DNA from: JALZAA01 sp046724655
GTDB taxonomy: Bacteria > Actinomycetota > Acidimicrobiia > IMCC26256 > JACDBD01
NCBI GenBank assembly: GCA_046724655.1
Contig: JBKOWY010000058.1
Coordinates: forward strand, 1-20,207
Length of the DNA stretch: 20,207 nucleotides
Reading direction: 5' to 3'
The notes beneath the pieces are model-generated. The model was given only the letters and a program-made list of their open reading frames with translations. It made no database searches and was not told the DNA's origin. Positions within the stretch are counted from its first letter, which is position 1; each line of letters starts with the position of its first letter. Positions 6,592-13,453 of the stretch are shown piece after piece. Both the position numbers and the translations under genes were made by a program.

Positions 6592-7881
6592 TTAGCCCTT
6601 GACGCCTCCGATCCGAATCTGCGACGCGGGTGGCTCCGTGACGATTTTCGCCGAGGTGTCGTACGACCACACCTCGTAGATCCCTGCGCTGGGCTCGAAC
6701 GTCCCGAACTTGTTGAGGTTCCGGAACACCTGGGAAGCACCCTCGAAGCGGATCGTCTTCCCTGCGTCGAGGAGCTGCTTGCAGTCGGCGTACGTGTTGC
6801 ACCGCTCCTTGCCCTTGACGTTCGAGGCGAACGCCTTCTTCATCTTCGCTGCGTCGTCGGACTTGGCCTTCTCGGCAGCGAGGGCAGTGAGGATCGTGCA
6901 GTCGTAGTAGTAACCCGAGAAGATCGGGTCGACCCCCGTCGCGGCGAACTTCGCAAGGAAGGGGCTCTGCACACCGGCCGGCTGCGCCGCCGGTGCGGTG
7001 CCCTTGATGCCCCCTACCACCGCCGGGTTGCTCGCGTCGACAGTCGTGCCGAACTTGCTGCTCTGCATCCCGTCGGCCGTGTAGATCGGGATCTGACTCG
7101 GGCCGAGGTTCTTGCCGATCATCGTCGTGACGATCTTGGCGCCGTCGTCGTTGAAACCGATCACGATGATGGCGTCGGGCTTCTTGTCGGCGACTTTCTG
7201 CACGTCGGCATCGAAGTTCGTTGCGTCCGCGTCATACGCGACGTCAGCGACGACCTTGGCGCCTCCTGCGGTAAGGGCCTTCTTCAGCGCCTTCCCGAAC
7301 CCCACGCCGTAGGAGTCGTTGCGGACGAGGATGCCAACCTTGCTGTGCCCGTCCTTCAGGACCAGCTCAGAAAGCGCCGGGCCCTGGAGCCTGTCGGGTG
7401 GGGCCGTGCGGAAGAAGTAGCCGTCCGACTTCGCCTTCGTGAGCTCGGCCGAGGTGGTCGAGCCGGAGCAGGTGAGGACGCCAGCGCTGCGGACCTTGTC
7501 GAGGATGCCGAGCATGGTGGTCGAAGAAGCCGGCCCCATGATTGTGTCGACCTTGTCCGAGTTGAGTAACCGGTCGAGCGACTGGCTCGCCACCGTCGGG
7601 TCGGTGCCGTCGTCGGCCTGCGTGTACGTCACGGGCTTGTCGAGCACACCGCCGGCGGCGTTGATCTCGTCGACGGCCATGGTCACGGGCGTCGTGAGTG
7701 ACTGGACGATGTTGCTGAGCTGGCCCGTCTGGGGCGCCAGCTGCCCGAACTCCAGCGTCCCGTTCACGTTGCCGCGGTCCGGCGGTTTGGTCGGAGATCC
7801 TCCCGCCGTGCCGCCGTACACGGAGAGGAGGCTGATAAGAGCGAAGAGCGTCACGAGCTTCAGAGCTCGAGTCTTCCTCAT
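6592..7881 (-). CDS. ABC transporter substrate-binding protein, LivK-like (periplasmic-binding-protein type 1 fold)
   Basis: A 429-residue extracytoplasmic binding protein. The signal-peptide-like start MRKTRALKLVTLFALISLLS is followed by a Gly/Pro linker and the family opening LEFGQLAPQTGQLSNIVQSL, then AVDEINAAGGVLDKPVTYTQADDGTDP, VDTIMGPASSTTMLG and the C-terminal lobe with YYYDCTILTALAAEKAKSDD. This is the class 1 (Leu/Ile/Val/amide) receptor pattern. No lipobox cysteine is present after the hydrophobic core, which is unusual for a Gram-positive receptor. The ATG at 7881 is chosen for an AGGGGGG site about 7 bases upstream; an in-frame start 10 codons earlier lacks this. It is convergent with the liv operon and is the likely receptor for it. 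A close but broken paralogue lies just upstream. Confidence 0.88.
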   Translation of the reverse strand: MRKTRALKLVTLFALISLLSVYGGTAGGSPTKPPDRGNVNGTLEFGQLAPQTGQLSNIVQSLTTPVTMAVDEINAAGGVLDKPVTYTQADDGTDPTVASQSLDRLLNSDKVDTIMGPASSTTMLGILDKVRSAGVLTCSGSTTSAELTKAKSDGYFFRTAPPDRLQGPALSELVLKDGHSKVGILVRNDSYGVGFGKALKKALTAGGAKVVADVAYDADATNFDADVQKVADKKPDAIIVIGFNDDGAKIVTTMIGKNLGPSQIPIYTADGMQSSKFGTTVDASNPAVVGGIKGTAPAAQPAGVQSPFLAKFAATGVDPIFSGYYYDCTILTALAAEKAKSDDAAKMKKAFASNVKGKERCNTYADCKQLLDAGKTIRFEGASQVFRNLNKFGTFEPSAGIYEVWSYDTSAKIVTEPPASQIRIGGVKG

Positions 7882-8006
7882 TGCGTTTCCCCCCTGAATA
7901 TCCCTGCCCAAATACCCCCTTTGTGCGGTTCAGCGAATCTTTCGCGCCATTTCGAGGATAAGGGAGACGGGCGCGGAAAATCCAGGGGACGAGTCGCAGC
8001 CATATC

Positions 8007-8018
8007 GGCGAATTCGCC
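8007..8018. repeat. 12-bp perfect palindrome
   Basis: GGCGAATTCGCC is perfectly self-complementary and abuts the stop codon of the broken binding-protein copy (8019-8021). It lies in the 137-base gap upstream of the intact binding-protein gene. It could be an operator or part of a weak terminator; nothing else in the gap was recognised. Confidence 0.4.
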
Positions 8019-9316
8019 CTAACTGATCCGGATCTGCGTTTCGGGCGGCTCCAGGATGTCCCGGGCGCTGGCGTCGAACGCCCAGAGCTCGTATGCGCCG
8101 GCCCCCGGCTCGAACTTCCCGAAGTCGTTCATGCGCGGGAACACGGCCGATGCACCCTGGTACTGGATCGTCTTCTTCTTGTCGAGTGCCGCCTTGCAGT
8201 CGGCGAACGTGTTGCACCTCACCTTGCCCCGCGTGTTCGCGGCCAGCACGCGCTTCAACTTGGCGGGATCGTCGGACTTCGCCTTCTCGGCCGCGAGCGC
8301 GCTAAGGCTCGTGCAGTCGTAGTAGTACGCCGAGAAGACCGGTTCGAGGCCGGTGGCGGCGAACTTCTCGAGGAAGGGGTTCTGCACGCCGGCGGGTGCG
8401 GCCGCCGGCGCGGTGCCCTTGATCCCGGCGACAACGCCCGCGTTGTTCGGATCGACGAGCTGACCGAAGGTGTCCGTGCGCATGCCGTCGGCGGTGTAGA
8501 CGGCGACCTGCTGCGGGCCGAGACCCTGGCCGATCATCGTCCGCACGACGTCGGCGCCGTCGGTGTCGAAGCCGAGCACCACCACCGCGTCCGGCTTCGA
8601 CCGGGCCACCTTCTGCACATCGGCGTCGAAGGCGGCGGCGTCGGGGTCCTACTTGACGTCGGCGACGACCTTGGCGCCATCCTTGGTCAGCGAGGCCTTG
8701 ACGGCCTGCGCGAAGGGCACGCTCATAGGTGGCACGCCGGGCGAGGATGGCCACCCGCTTGTGCTCGTCCCGGAGCACGAGCTCGGCGAGCGCAGGCCCC
8801 TGCAGCGTGTCCGGCGGAGCAGTCCGGAAGTAGTAGCCGTCAGAGTTCGCCTTCGACAGCTCCACCGACGTGTTCGACCCAATCGAGCACCTTGGCTTCA
8901 CGTACAAGGTCGAGAATGCCGAGCATCGTTCCCGATGTCGCCGGGCCGATGATCGCGTCGACCCTGCCGCTTTCCAGCAGCGTCTCGAGCGATGCGGCCG
9001 CGACGTCGGGGTTGGTCCCGTCATCCGCCAGCGAGTATCCCACCGGCTTGGCAAGCACACCCGCGGCCGCGTTGATGTCGTCGACAGCCATTGTCACGGC
9101 GGTCGTGAACGACGGAGCGATGCTGCTGAGCTGCCCCGTTTGCGGCGCGAGCTGCCCGAACGTGAGCGTCCCGTCCCGATACCCGGTCGGCTCGATGTTG
9201 CCCTGCGCCGCCAACGGAGGCGGTGACAACCGACGGTGCGATGCTGATACGCACCGATAGCACCGCGAGTGTCGTTGTCCGGATCGCGCGTGCACGTCCC
9301 GCCGCTATGGGCACAC
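8019..9316 (-). pseudogene. Degraded LivK-like substrate-binding protein (paralogue of the gene at 6592-7881)
   Basis: Reading the minus strand across frames recovers a whole homologue of the neighbouring binding protein, but with several lesions. A GTG at 9316 with AGG 7 bases upstream opens a signal-like stretch (TTTLAVLSVRISIAPSVV); the frame must shift near 9213-9222 to reach GTLTFGQLAPQTGQLSSIAP. A second shift near 8878-8886 is needed to enter TSVELSKANSDGYYFRTAPP, at the place where the intact copy has VLTCSGSTTSAEL. A third shift near 8721-8725 enters VPFAQAVKASLTKDGAKVVADVK. Then an in-frame TAG (8649-8651) sits where the intact copy has Tyr. After it QKVARSKPDAVVVLGF runs cleanly to the end. 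The start overlaps the end of menF. The 199-residue C-terminal piece could be annotated as a CDS (8019-8618) but lacks the N-terminal lobe. Confidence 0.85.
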
Positions 9317-10507
9317 CAAGACCTGCAGCATCGGCTCGAGCTTCGCCTGCGTCTCTGCCCACTCGGCGTCGGGATCGGAGCCCGCGACGATACCGGCTCC
9401 GGCGACGAGCCTCGCCTCGCTGCCCTCGAGATCCGCGCAGCGAAGCGCAACGCCCCACGTGCCGTCGCCGCGTCCGTCGACCCAGCCCACGGGGCCGGCG
9501 TAACGCCCGCGTTCGAACGTCTCGATGGTTCGCAGCATCGTCAGCGCGGCGTCGCGGGGCGCGCCACCGACAGCCGGGGTCGGATGCAACGTGAGCGCGA
9601 GCTCGAGCGCCGACGGCGCCGCGCCCTCGACGTGCCCCGTGATCGTCGTCGCGAGGTGGCTCATGGTCGCGAGCCGCGCCACTTGCGGGTCGGTCACGGT
9701 CGTGACCTCGATGCCACAGCCCCGCAGCCCGTTCACAACGGAATCGATGACAAGTCGGTGCTCCAACCCGTCCTTGGCGGATGCCGCCAGCGCGGCGTCG
9801 TCGGCGTCGTCGGCTGCACCGGTTGCTCCCCGGGAGACGGTCCCGGCCATGGGCCGCGACGTGACGGTCGCGCCGCGCCGCCGGACGAGCAGCTCGGGCG
9901 TCGCCCCGACGAGCCCGTCGGCCGCGAACACGAAGCAACCGCCCTGGGCCCGGCGCAGGCGCTCGACGACGGTCCGGACGTCGAACGGTGCGTCGGCCGT
10001 GACGAGGACATCGCGGGCGAGGACCGCCTTCGCGAGCGCGCCGGCGGCGATGGCGTCGAGCAGCGCTCGCACCTGGGAGTGCCACATGGACCGGGAGACG
10101 CGGCTCTCGACCGCGAACCGGCTTGGACTCCACTGGTTGGGCGCCGGCGGCGCGCCTGAGTCGGGCGCCGGCCCGATCTCGGTGCGCCACGCCCGCCCGT
10201 CGGGGGTGATACCGGTGACCCGAGCGGGGATGACGAGCTCGCCGTTCACGGCGTCGTCGAACGGCAGCGACCCGACGGCGAGCACGCCGGTCCCGGTCTC
10301 GCCGATCGGGTCGTCGACCGCGATGCCGGCGAGCGCGGCACGGGCGCGGGCGGCCGGGACACGAGCCGCCGTGCCCGCCGTGACGAACCCGGCTCCGTCT
10401 TCGAGCCACGCAAACCCGTCGGGTTCGAGCTCCTGGGTCAGGTCCGCGGGCGGCTCGATCTCGCGCGTGCGAGCGACGAGACCGGAGGCGAGCACGGTGG
10501 CGGTCAC
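9305..10507 (-). CDS. menF: Isochorismate synthase
   Basis: A chorismate-binding enzyme of 400 residues that converts chorismate to isochorismate, feeding MenD. The C-terminal chorismate-binding domain shows VGATPELLVRRRG, SRPMAGT, AKDGLEHRLVID, LATMSHLATTITG, LHPTPAVGGAPRDAA, RGRYAGPVGWVD and GDGTWGVALRCADLEG, ending with GAGIVAGSDPDAEWAETQAKL. These are the usual Mg2+ and substrate motifs of the isochorismate/anthranilate/salicylate synthase family. MenF over EntC or a salicylate synthase is favoured by the menG and men context. The GTG start at 10507 overlaps the menG stop as GTGA, indicating translational coupling; the open frame extends upstream but that part is a shadow of menG. Confidence 0.9.
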   Translation of the reverse strand: MTATVLASGLVARTREIEPPADLTQELEPDGFAWLEDGAGFVTAGTAARVPAARARAALAGIAVDDPIGETGTGVLAVGSLPFDDAVNGELVIPARVTGITPDGRAWRTEIGPAPDSGAPPAPNQWSPSRFAVESRVSRSMWHSQVRALLDAIAAGALAKAVLARDVLVTADAPFDVRTVVERLRRAQGGCFVFAADGLVGATPELLVRRRGATVTSRPMAGTVSRGATGAADDADDAALAASAKDGLEHRLVIDSVVNGLRGCGIEVTTVTDPQVARLATMSHLATTITGHVEGAAPSALELALTLHPTPAVGGAPRDAALTMLRTIETFERGRYAGPVGWVDGRGDGTWGVALRCADLEGSEARLVAGAGIVAGSDPDAEWAETQAKLEPMLQVLVCP

Positions 10508-11226
10508 CGGCGCGTCCCCGTGATCAGCTGGACGGCTCCGGCCGTGAACATGCTGCGCCCAACCGCGGTGAAGCCGGCGCCGTCGACCATCCCGAGAAGC
10601 TCCGGGGTCGGAGGCAGGTACGCGCTCGAGCGGGGGAGGTAGCGGTACGCATCGGCGTCGTTCGCCAGCCGCGCGCCCAGGAACGGGACGATCTGCTGGA
10701 ACCACACGCGGTGGCCCGCGCGCAACAGCGCGCTCGCAGGTTCGGCGGTCTCGAGCGCTGTCATGCGCCCTCCGGACCGCAGCACGCGCGCGCATTCGCG
10801 CAGGAACTGCTGCAGGTCGACGAGGTTCCGGAGCGCGAATCCGCTGACGACACCGTCGACGGCTGCATCGGGCACGGGCAGCGTCAGCGCGTCGGCCCGA
10901 ACCAGCGGTGCATCGGTGTGGGCGGCGGCGAGCATGCCCGCCGAGAAGTCGACGCCGATCGCACGGTATCCGGCCGCCGTGAGGACATCGCACAGGTCAC
11001 CCGTCCCGCACGCGACGTCGAGCACCATCGCTCGCGGCGCAAGATGCAACGCCCCCACCGCGTGGCGTCGCCAGCGTCGATCCTGCCCGAGCGAGATCAC
11101 GCGGTTGAGCCGGTCGTAGCGCGGCGCGATGCGATCGAACATCGCCTCCACCGCGCGCTGCTTCGCGACACCCTCGGGAAGGTCGAAGGCGCGAGAGAGA
11201 GTTGTCCGCGCCGGCGCGCCCGTCAC
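10504..11226 (-). CDS. menG: Demethylmenaquinone methyltransferase (UbiE/MenG family)
   Basis: An S-adenosylmethionine-dependent C-methyltransferase of 240 residues that carries out the last step of menaquinone synthesis. It has the family N-terminal signature VEAMFDRIAPRYDRLNRVISLGQDRRWR, SAM motif I VLDVACGTGDL (68-78), GVDFSAGML with the acidic ribose-binding position, ADALTLPVPDAAVDGVVSGFALRNLVD, and RSGGRMTALETAEP followed by LPRSSAYLPPTPELL near the end. GTG at 11226 overlaps the stop of the upstream regulator as GTGA; a TTG two codons earlier is possible. It lies between the regulator and menF in one coupled operon. Confidence 0.92.
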   Translation of the reverse strand: MTGAPARTTLSRAFDLPEGVAKQRAVEAMFDRIAPRYDRLNRVISLGQDRRWRRHAVGALHLAPRAMVLDVACGTGDLCDVLTAAGYRAIGVDFSAGMLAAAHTDAPLVRADALTLPVPDAAVDGVVSGFALRNLVDLQQFLRECARVLRSGGRMTALETAEPASALLRAGHRVWFQQIVPFLGARLANDADAYRYLPRSSAYLPPTPELLGMVDGAGFTAVGRSMFTAGAVQLITGTRR

Positions 11227-12008
11227 GGCCAAACCGCCTCGAGGCGCCGGCTCGCCTCGGCGTTGGCGGCCGCGAGCTCCGCCGGTTCGCCGACGGACTC
11301 GAGATGCTCCTGTGCGACCTCGAGCAGGACGCGCCGGAAGTGGTGCGCGACCAGCGCAGTGACCGACGGCAGCAGCACACGGAACGCCTCGACGAGCTTC
11401 TCGGCGCGCTCCTCATCGGACAGCTCCGCGACGCGCAGCGGTTCTCGCACATAGGTGTCGAACATCTCCACGGCCGCTTCGGCCGTGTCGCGTGTCGCGG
11501 CGTGGTGGCGGCGCGCCAGCGCGAGGAGCTCCGGCATCGGCAGGCCGGTCTCGAGGAGGCGAAGGCCGGCGCCGACGATCTCGACGTCGGTCCTCGTGAA
11601 CCGGGCGTCGCCCTCGTGGCGGCGGGGGACGAGAAGGCCCTCCCGCACGACCGACTCGACGAGGGCCTGCGGGACGCCTGACTGCGCGGCGAGCTCCTCG
11701 ATGGTGAGGAACTCCTCGGGGCCGGGACCACCGTCGTCGGCGGCGCCGATCACGGCCGCGGCCAGCGGCTCATCGGCCCGGTCGAGCTCGCCGCTCACGA
11801 TGCGGCGGATGACCGCGAGCGAGAGCCCGCGTTGCTGGAGGTCCTTGATCTGCGCGAGCCGCTCGACGTGTTCGGGCCCGTACCAGGCGATGCGGCCTTG
11901 CCGTTCCGGCGCCGGGAGCAGCCGTCGCTTCTGGTAGAAGCGGATCGTGTCGACGGAGACGTCGGCCCGCGCCGCGAGCTCCTCGACCCGGAGACGACCC
12001 CGTTGCAT
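11223..12008 (-). CDS. MerR-family transcriptional regulator with a second MerR-like HTH domain
   Basis: A 261-residue regulator. Residues 6-74 form a MerR-type winged HTH: LRVEELAARADVSVDTIRFYQKRRLLP, then AWYGPEHVERLAQIKDLQQRGLSLAVIRRIV. After an acidic linker, residues about 100-168 repeat the pattern: FLTIEELAAQSGVPQALVESVVREGLLVP, RFTRTDVEIVGAGLRLLETGLPMPELLALARRH. The remaining about 90 residues are helical and charged, without the cysteines of metal-sensing MerR proteins. The ATG lies 8 bases after a TAGAAT box, and its stop overlaps the menG start, so it is the first gene of a merR-menG-menF operon. Inference: it controls this operon. Ligand unknown. Confidence 0.85.
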   Translation of the reverse strand: MQRGRLRVEELAARADVSVDTIRFYQKRRLLPAPERQGRIAWYGPEHVERLAQIKDLQQRGLSLAVIRRIVSGELDRADEPLAAAVIGAADDGGPGPEEFLTIEELAAQSGVPQALVESVVREGLLVPRRHEGDARFTRTDVEIVGAGLRLLETGLPMPELLALARRHHAATRDTAEAAVEMFDTYVREPLRVAELSDEERAEKLVEAFRVLLPSVTALVAHHFRRVLLEVAQEHLESVGEPAELAAANAEASRRLEAVWP

Positions 12009-12016
12009 GACCCCTG

Positions 12017-12045
12017 ATTCTAGGAGTAGTTGCTCCCGCGGTCAG
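12017..12045 (-). promoter_or_regulatory. Promoter of the merR-menG-menF operon, with a dyad in the spacer
   Basis: On the minus strand a -35-like CTGACC (12040-12045) and a -10 TAGAAT (12017-12022) are separated by 17 bases. The -10 ends 8 bases before the ATG, so the transcript is probably leaderless or nearly so. The spacer contains GGAGCAACTACTCC (12023-12036), an imperfect dyad of 5/6 matching half-sites, in the place where MerR proteins typically bind. A related GGAGGGTAGCTCC lies at 12050-12062. Confidence 0.6.
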
Positions 12046-12065
12046 GATCGGAGGGTAGCTCCTCG

Positions 12066-12112
12066 TTTTGGCGTCGCTACTCCGGCGTATAGCCGGTCGA
12101 GCGACGCCAAAA
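12066..12112. terminator. Long inverted repeat between the crotonase gene and the merR operon
   Basis: Arms of 13 bases match perfectly: TTTTGGCGTCGCT (12066-12078) and AGCGACGCCAAAA (12100-12112). Inside is a second stem CCGGC/GCCGG (12082-12086, 12092-12096) around GTATA. It starts 9 bases after the crotonase stop on the minus strand, so it may end that transcript and insulate the merR promoter. The T tract is on the 5' side and the A tract on the 3' side, opposite to a classical terminator, so a protein-binding site or small mobile repeat is also possible. Confidence 0.5.
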
Positions 12113-12121
12113 TCCTGAGGG

Positions 12122-12886
12122 TCACGTGCCCGTCCAGTTCGCCTTGCGCTTCTCGGCGAACGCGGTGGCTCCCTCGATCGCGTCCTTGCTCGTTGCCGTT
12201 TCGCCGGCGAGCTCGCCGCTCCGCTTCCACGCCTCCGGCTCGCTGAGGTCCCCCGCCTCACGCACCATGCGCAGCGAGTTGCGCACCGAGATCGGTGCGT
12301 TCTCGGCGATGCGCCCGGCGAGGTCGAGCGCCTCGTCGAGGACCTGGTCACGGGGCACCACCCGGTTGACGAGCCCGAGCGCGTGCGCCCGATGAGCGTC
12401 GATCGTGTCGCCGGTGATCGCCAGCTCGGTCGCCAGCGCGAGGGGAACGCGCTTCGGGAGCCGCAGCAATCCGCCGGCCGCAGCGAACAGACCCCGTTTC
12501 ACCTCGGGCAGCCCGAAGACCGCGTCGTCGGCGGCTACGACGAGGTCGCACGCGAGGACGATCTCGAAGCCGCCCGCGAGCGCCGGACCGTTCACCGCGG
12601 CGATGAGTGGTTTCGGGAAGTCGCGCCGAGTGATGCCGCCGAACCCGCCTCGCTTGGTCATGAGCTCGGCGCCGCGGCCGGCGGCGATGGCCTTGAGGTC
12701 GGCGCCGGCCGAGAACGTCGGGCCCCGCCCGGTGACGACGACAGCCCACACGTCGTCGTCGGCCTCGAGATCGTCGAGCGCGGCCTCGATGCTCTGCGCC
12801 ACCTCGGCATTGACGGCGTTGCGGGCCTCGGGCCGGGCGATGGCGAGGATCTCGACCCGTCCCCGCCGTTCACGCTCGATGACCAT
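12122..12886 (-). CDS. Enoyl-CoA hydratase/isomerase (crotonase) family protein
   Basis: A crotonase of 254 residues, normal length. The CoA/oxyanion-hole motif FSAGADLKAIAAG is at about 58-70 and the second loop is NGPALAGGFEIVLACDLVVAADDAVFGLPEVKRG in pieces around residues 99-131. Both glutamates that match the rat enoyl-CoA hydratase pair (Glu144 and Glu164) are present, at about 108 and 128, exactly 20 residues apart, so true hydratase activity is likely. The tail FAEKRKANWTG is the family's usual ending. ATG at 12886 was chosen because GGAGGTG lies just upstream; the frame is open for 36 more codons without such support. Substrate unknown (fatty acid, carnitinyl-CoA or other). Confidence 0.88.
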   Translation of the reverse strand: MVIERERRGRVEILAIARPEARNAVNAEVAQSIEAALDDLEADDDVWAVVVTGRGPTFSAGADLKAIAAGRGAELMTKRGGFGGITRRDFPKPLIAAVNGPALAGGFEIVLACDLVVAADDAVFGLPEVKRGLFAAAGGLLRLPKRVPLALATELAITGDTIDAHRAHALGLVNRVVPRDQVLDEALDLAGRIAENAPISVRNSLRMVREAGDLSEPEAWKRSGELAGETATSKDAIEGATAFAEKRKANWTGT

Positions 12887-12917
12887 GGGCACCTCCGCGT
12901 CTCCTCTGGCGGCCGGA

Positions 12918-12947
12918 CGGTACCGGAGCCCCATGGCGAGGGTCCAC
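12918..12947 (-). promoter_or_regulatory. Candidate promoter of the crotonase gene
   Basis: On the minus strand TGGACC (12942-12947) and TACCGT (12918-12923) are spaced by 18 bases and lie about 31 bases before the ATG, which carries its own ribosome-binding site. Match to the consensus is partial. Confidence 0.35.
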
Positions 12948-12996
12948 GACAGCCCGTATCGCGCGAACATGGGGGTCCCAGGCGAGGAGGTCACGA

Positions 12997-13449
12997 ATGC
13001 GCACGCTGACCGAGGAACGCCCGTCGACGACGCCGGAAGTCGTTGGCGATCCTGCTGCCCGTCCCGACACCCGCGCGTGGCTCGGTGAGCGGATCTCCGG
13101 TGATCTCGCGTTGCTCGTCGGGGTCGCGTGGTATGTCCTCTTCTTTGTGGCCATCGCGCTCGAGCCCGAGCCGACCCACCCGGACGCGATCCCGGTTGTG
13201 TTGAGCGCCGCCATCGAAGTGGTGCTGCTCGGCCTCCTCGGCGTGATGGCGGCCGGGCTCATCGCCAAACGTCGCTTCGGCCTCGTCACCTCGATGGGCG
13301 CGGCCGTGTTCTTCGTCGGCCTGTCCGTGGCGTGCCCCGTCAGCGGTCACCACGGCTTCGGCGTCTGGTGGTTCGGGCAGATGGCCTGCGCGATCGGCCT
13401 GGTCGCGATCAGCGCCGCCGCCCTTCGCCGCAGCAGCGCAAGCGGGTAG
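12997..13449 (+). CDS. Small four-span membrane protein of unknown function
   Basis: A 150-residue protein I do not recognise. The first 35 residues are polar and Pro/Glu/Thr-rich. Four hydrophobic stretches follow at about 37-55, 64-90, 95-114 and 122-142, with KRR between the second and third and RR at the end, consistent with a small integral membrane protein. A short segment PVSGHHGFGVWWFGQ lies before the last span. The ATG is preceded by AGGAGG at a good distance, so translation is likely. It is divergent from the crotonase gene (110-base gap) and ends four bases before the stop of the convergent MFS gene. Confidence 0.75.
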   Translation: MRTLTEERPSTTPEVVGDPAARPDTRAWLGERISGDLALLVGVAWYVLFFVAIALEPEPTHPDAIPVVLSAAIEVVLLGLLGVMAAGLIAKRRFGLVTSMGAAVFFVGLSVACPVSGHHGFGVWWFGQMACAIGLVAISAAALRRSSASG

Positions 13450-13453
13450 TGCC

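Noticed and set aside
8019..8618. A functional 199-residue binding protein
   Set aside because: It aligns only to the C-terminal half of the intact paralogue, and the missing half is recognisable just upstream in other frames.
12122..12886. Crotonase as MenB (naphthoate synthase)
   Set aside because: It has both hydratase glutamates and lacks the MenB features I know, and it is shorter than MenB.
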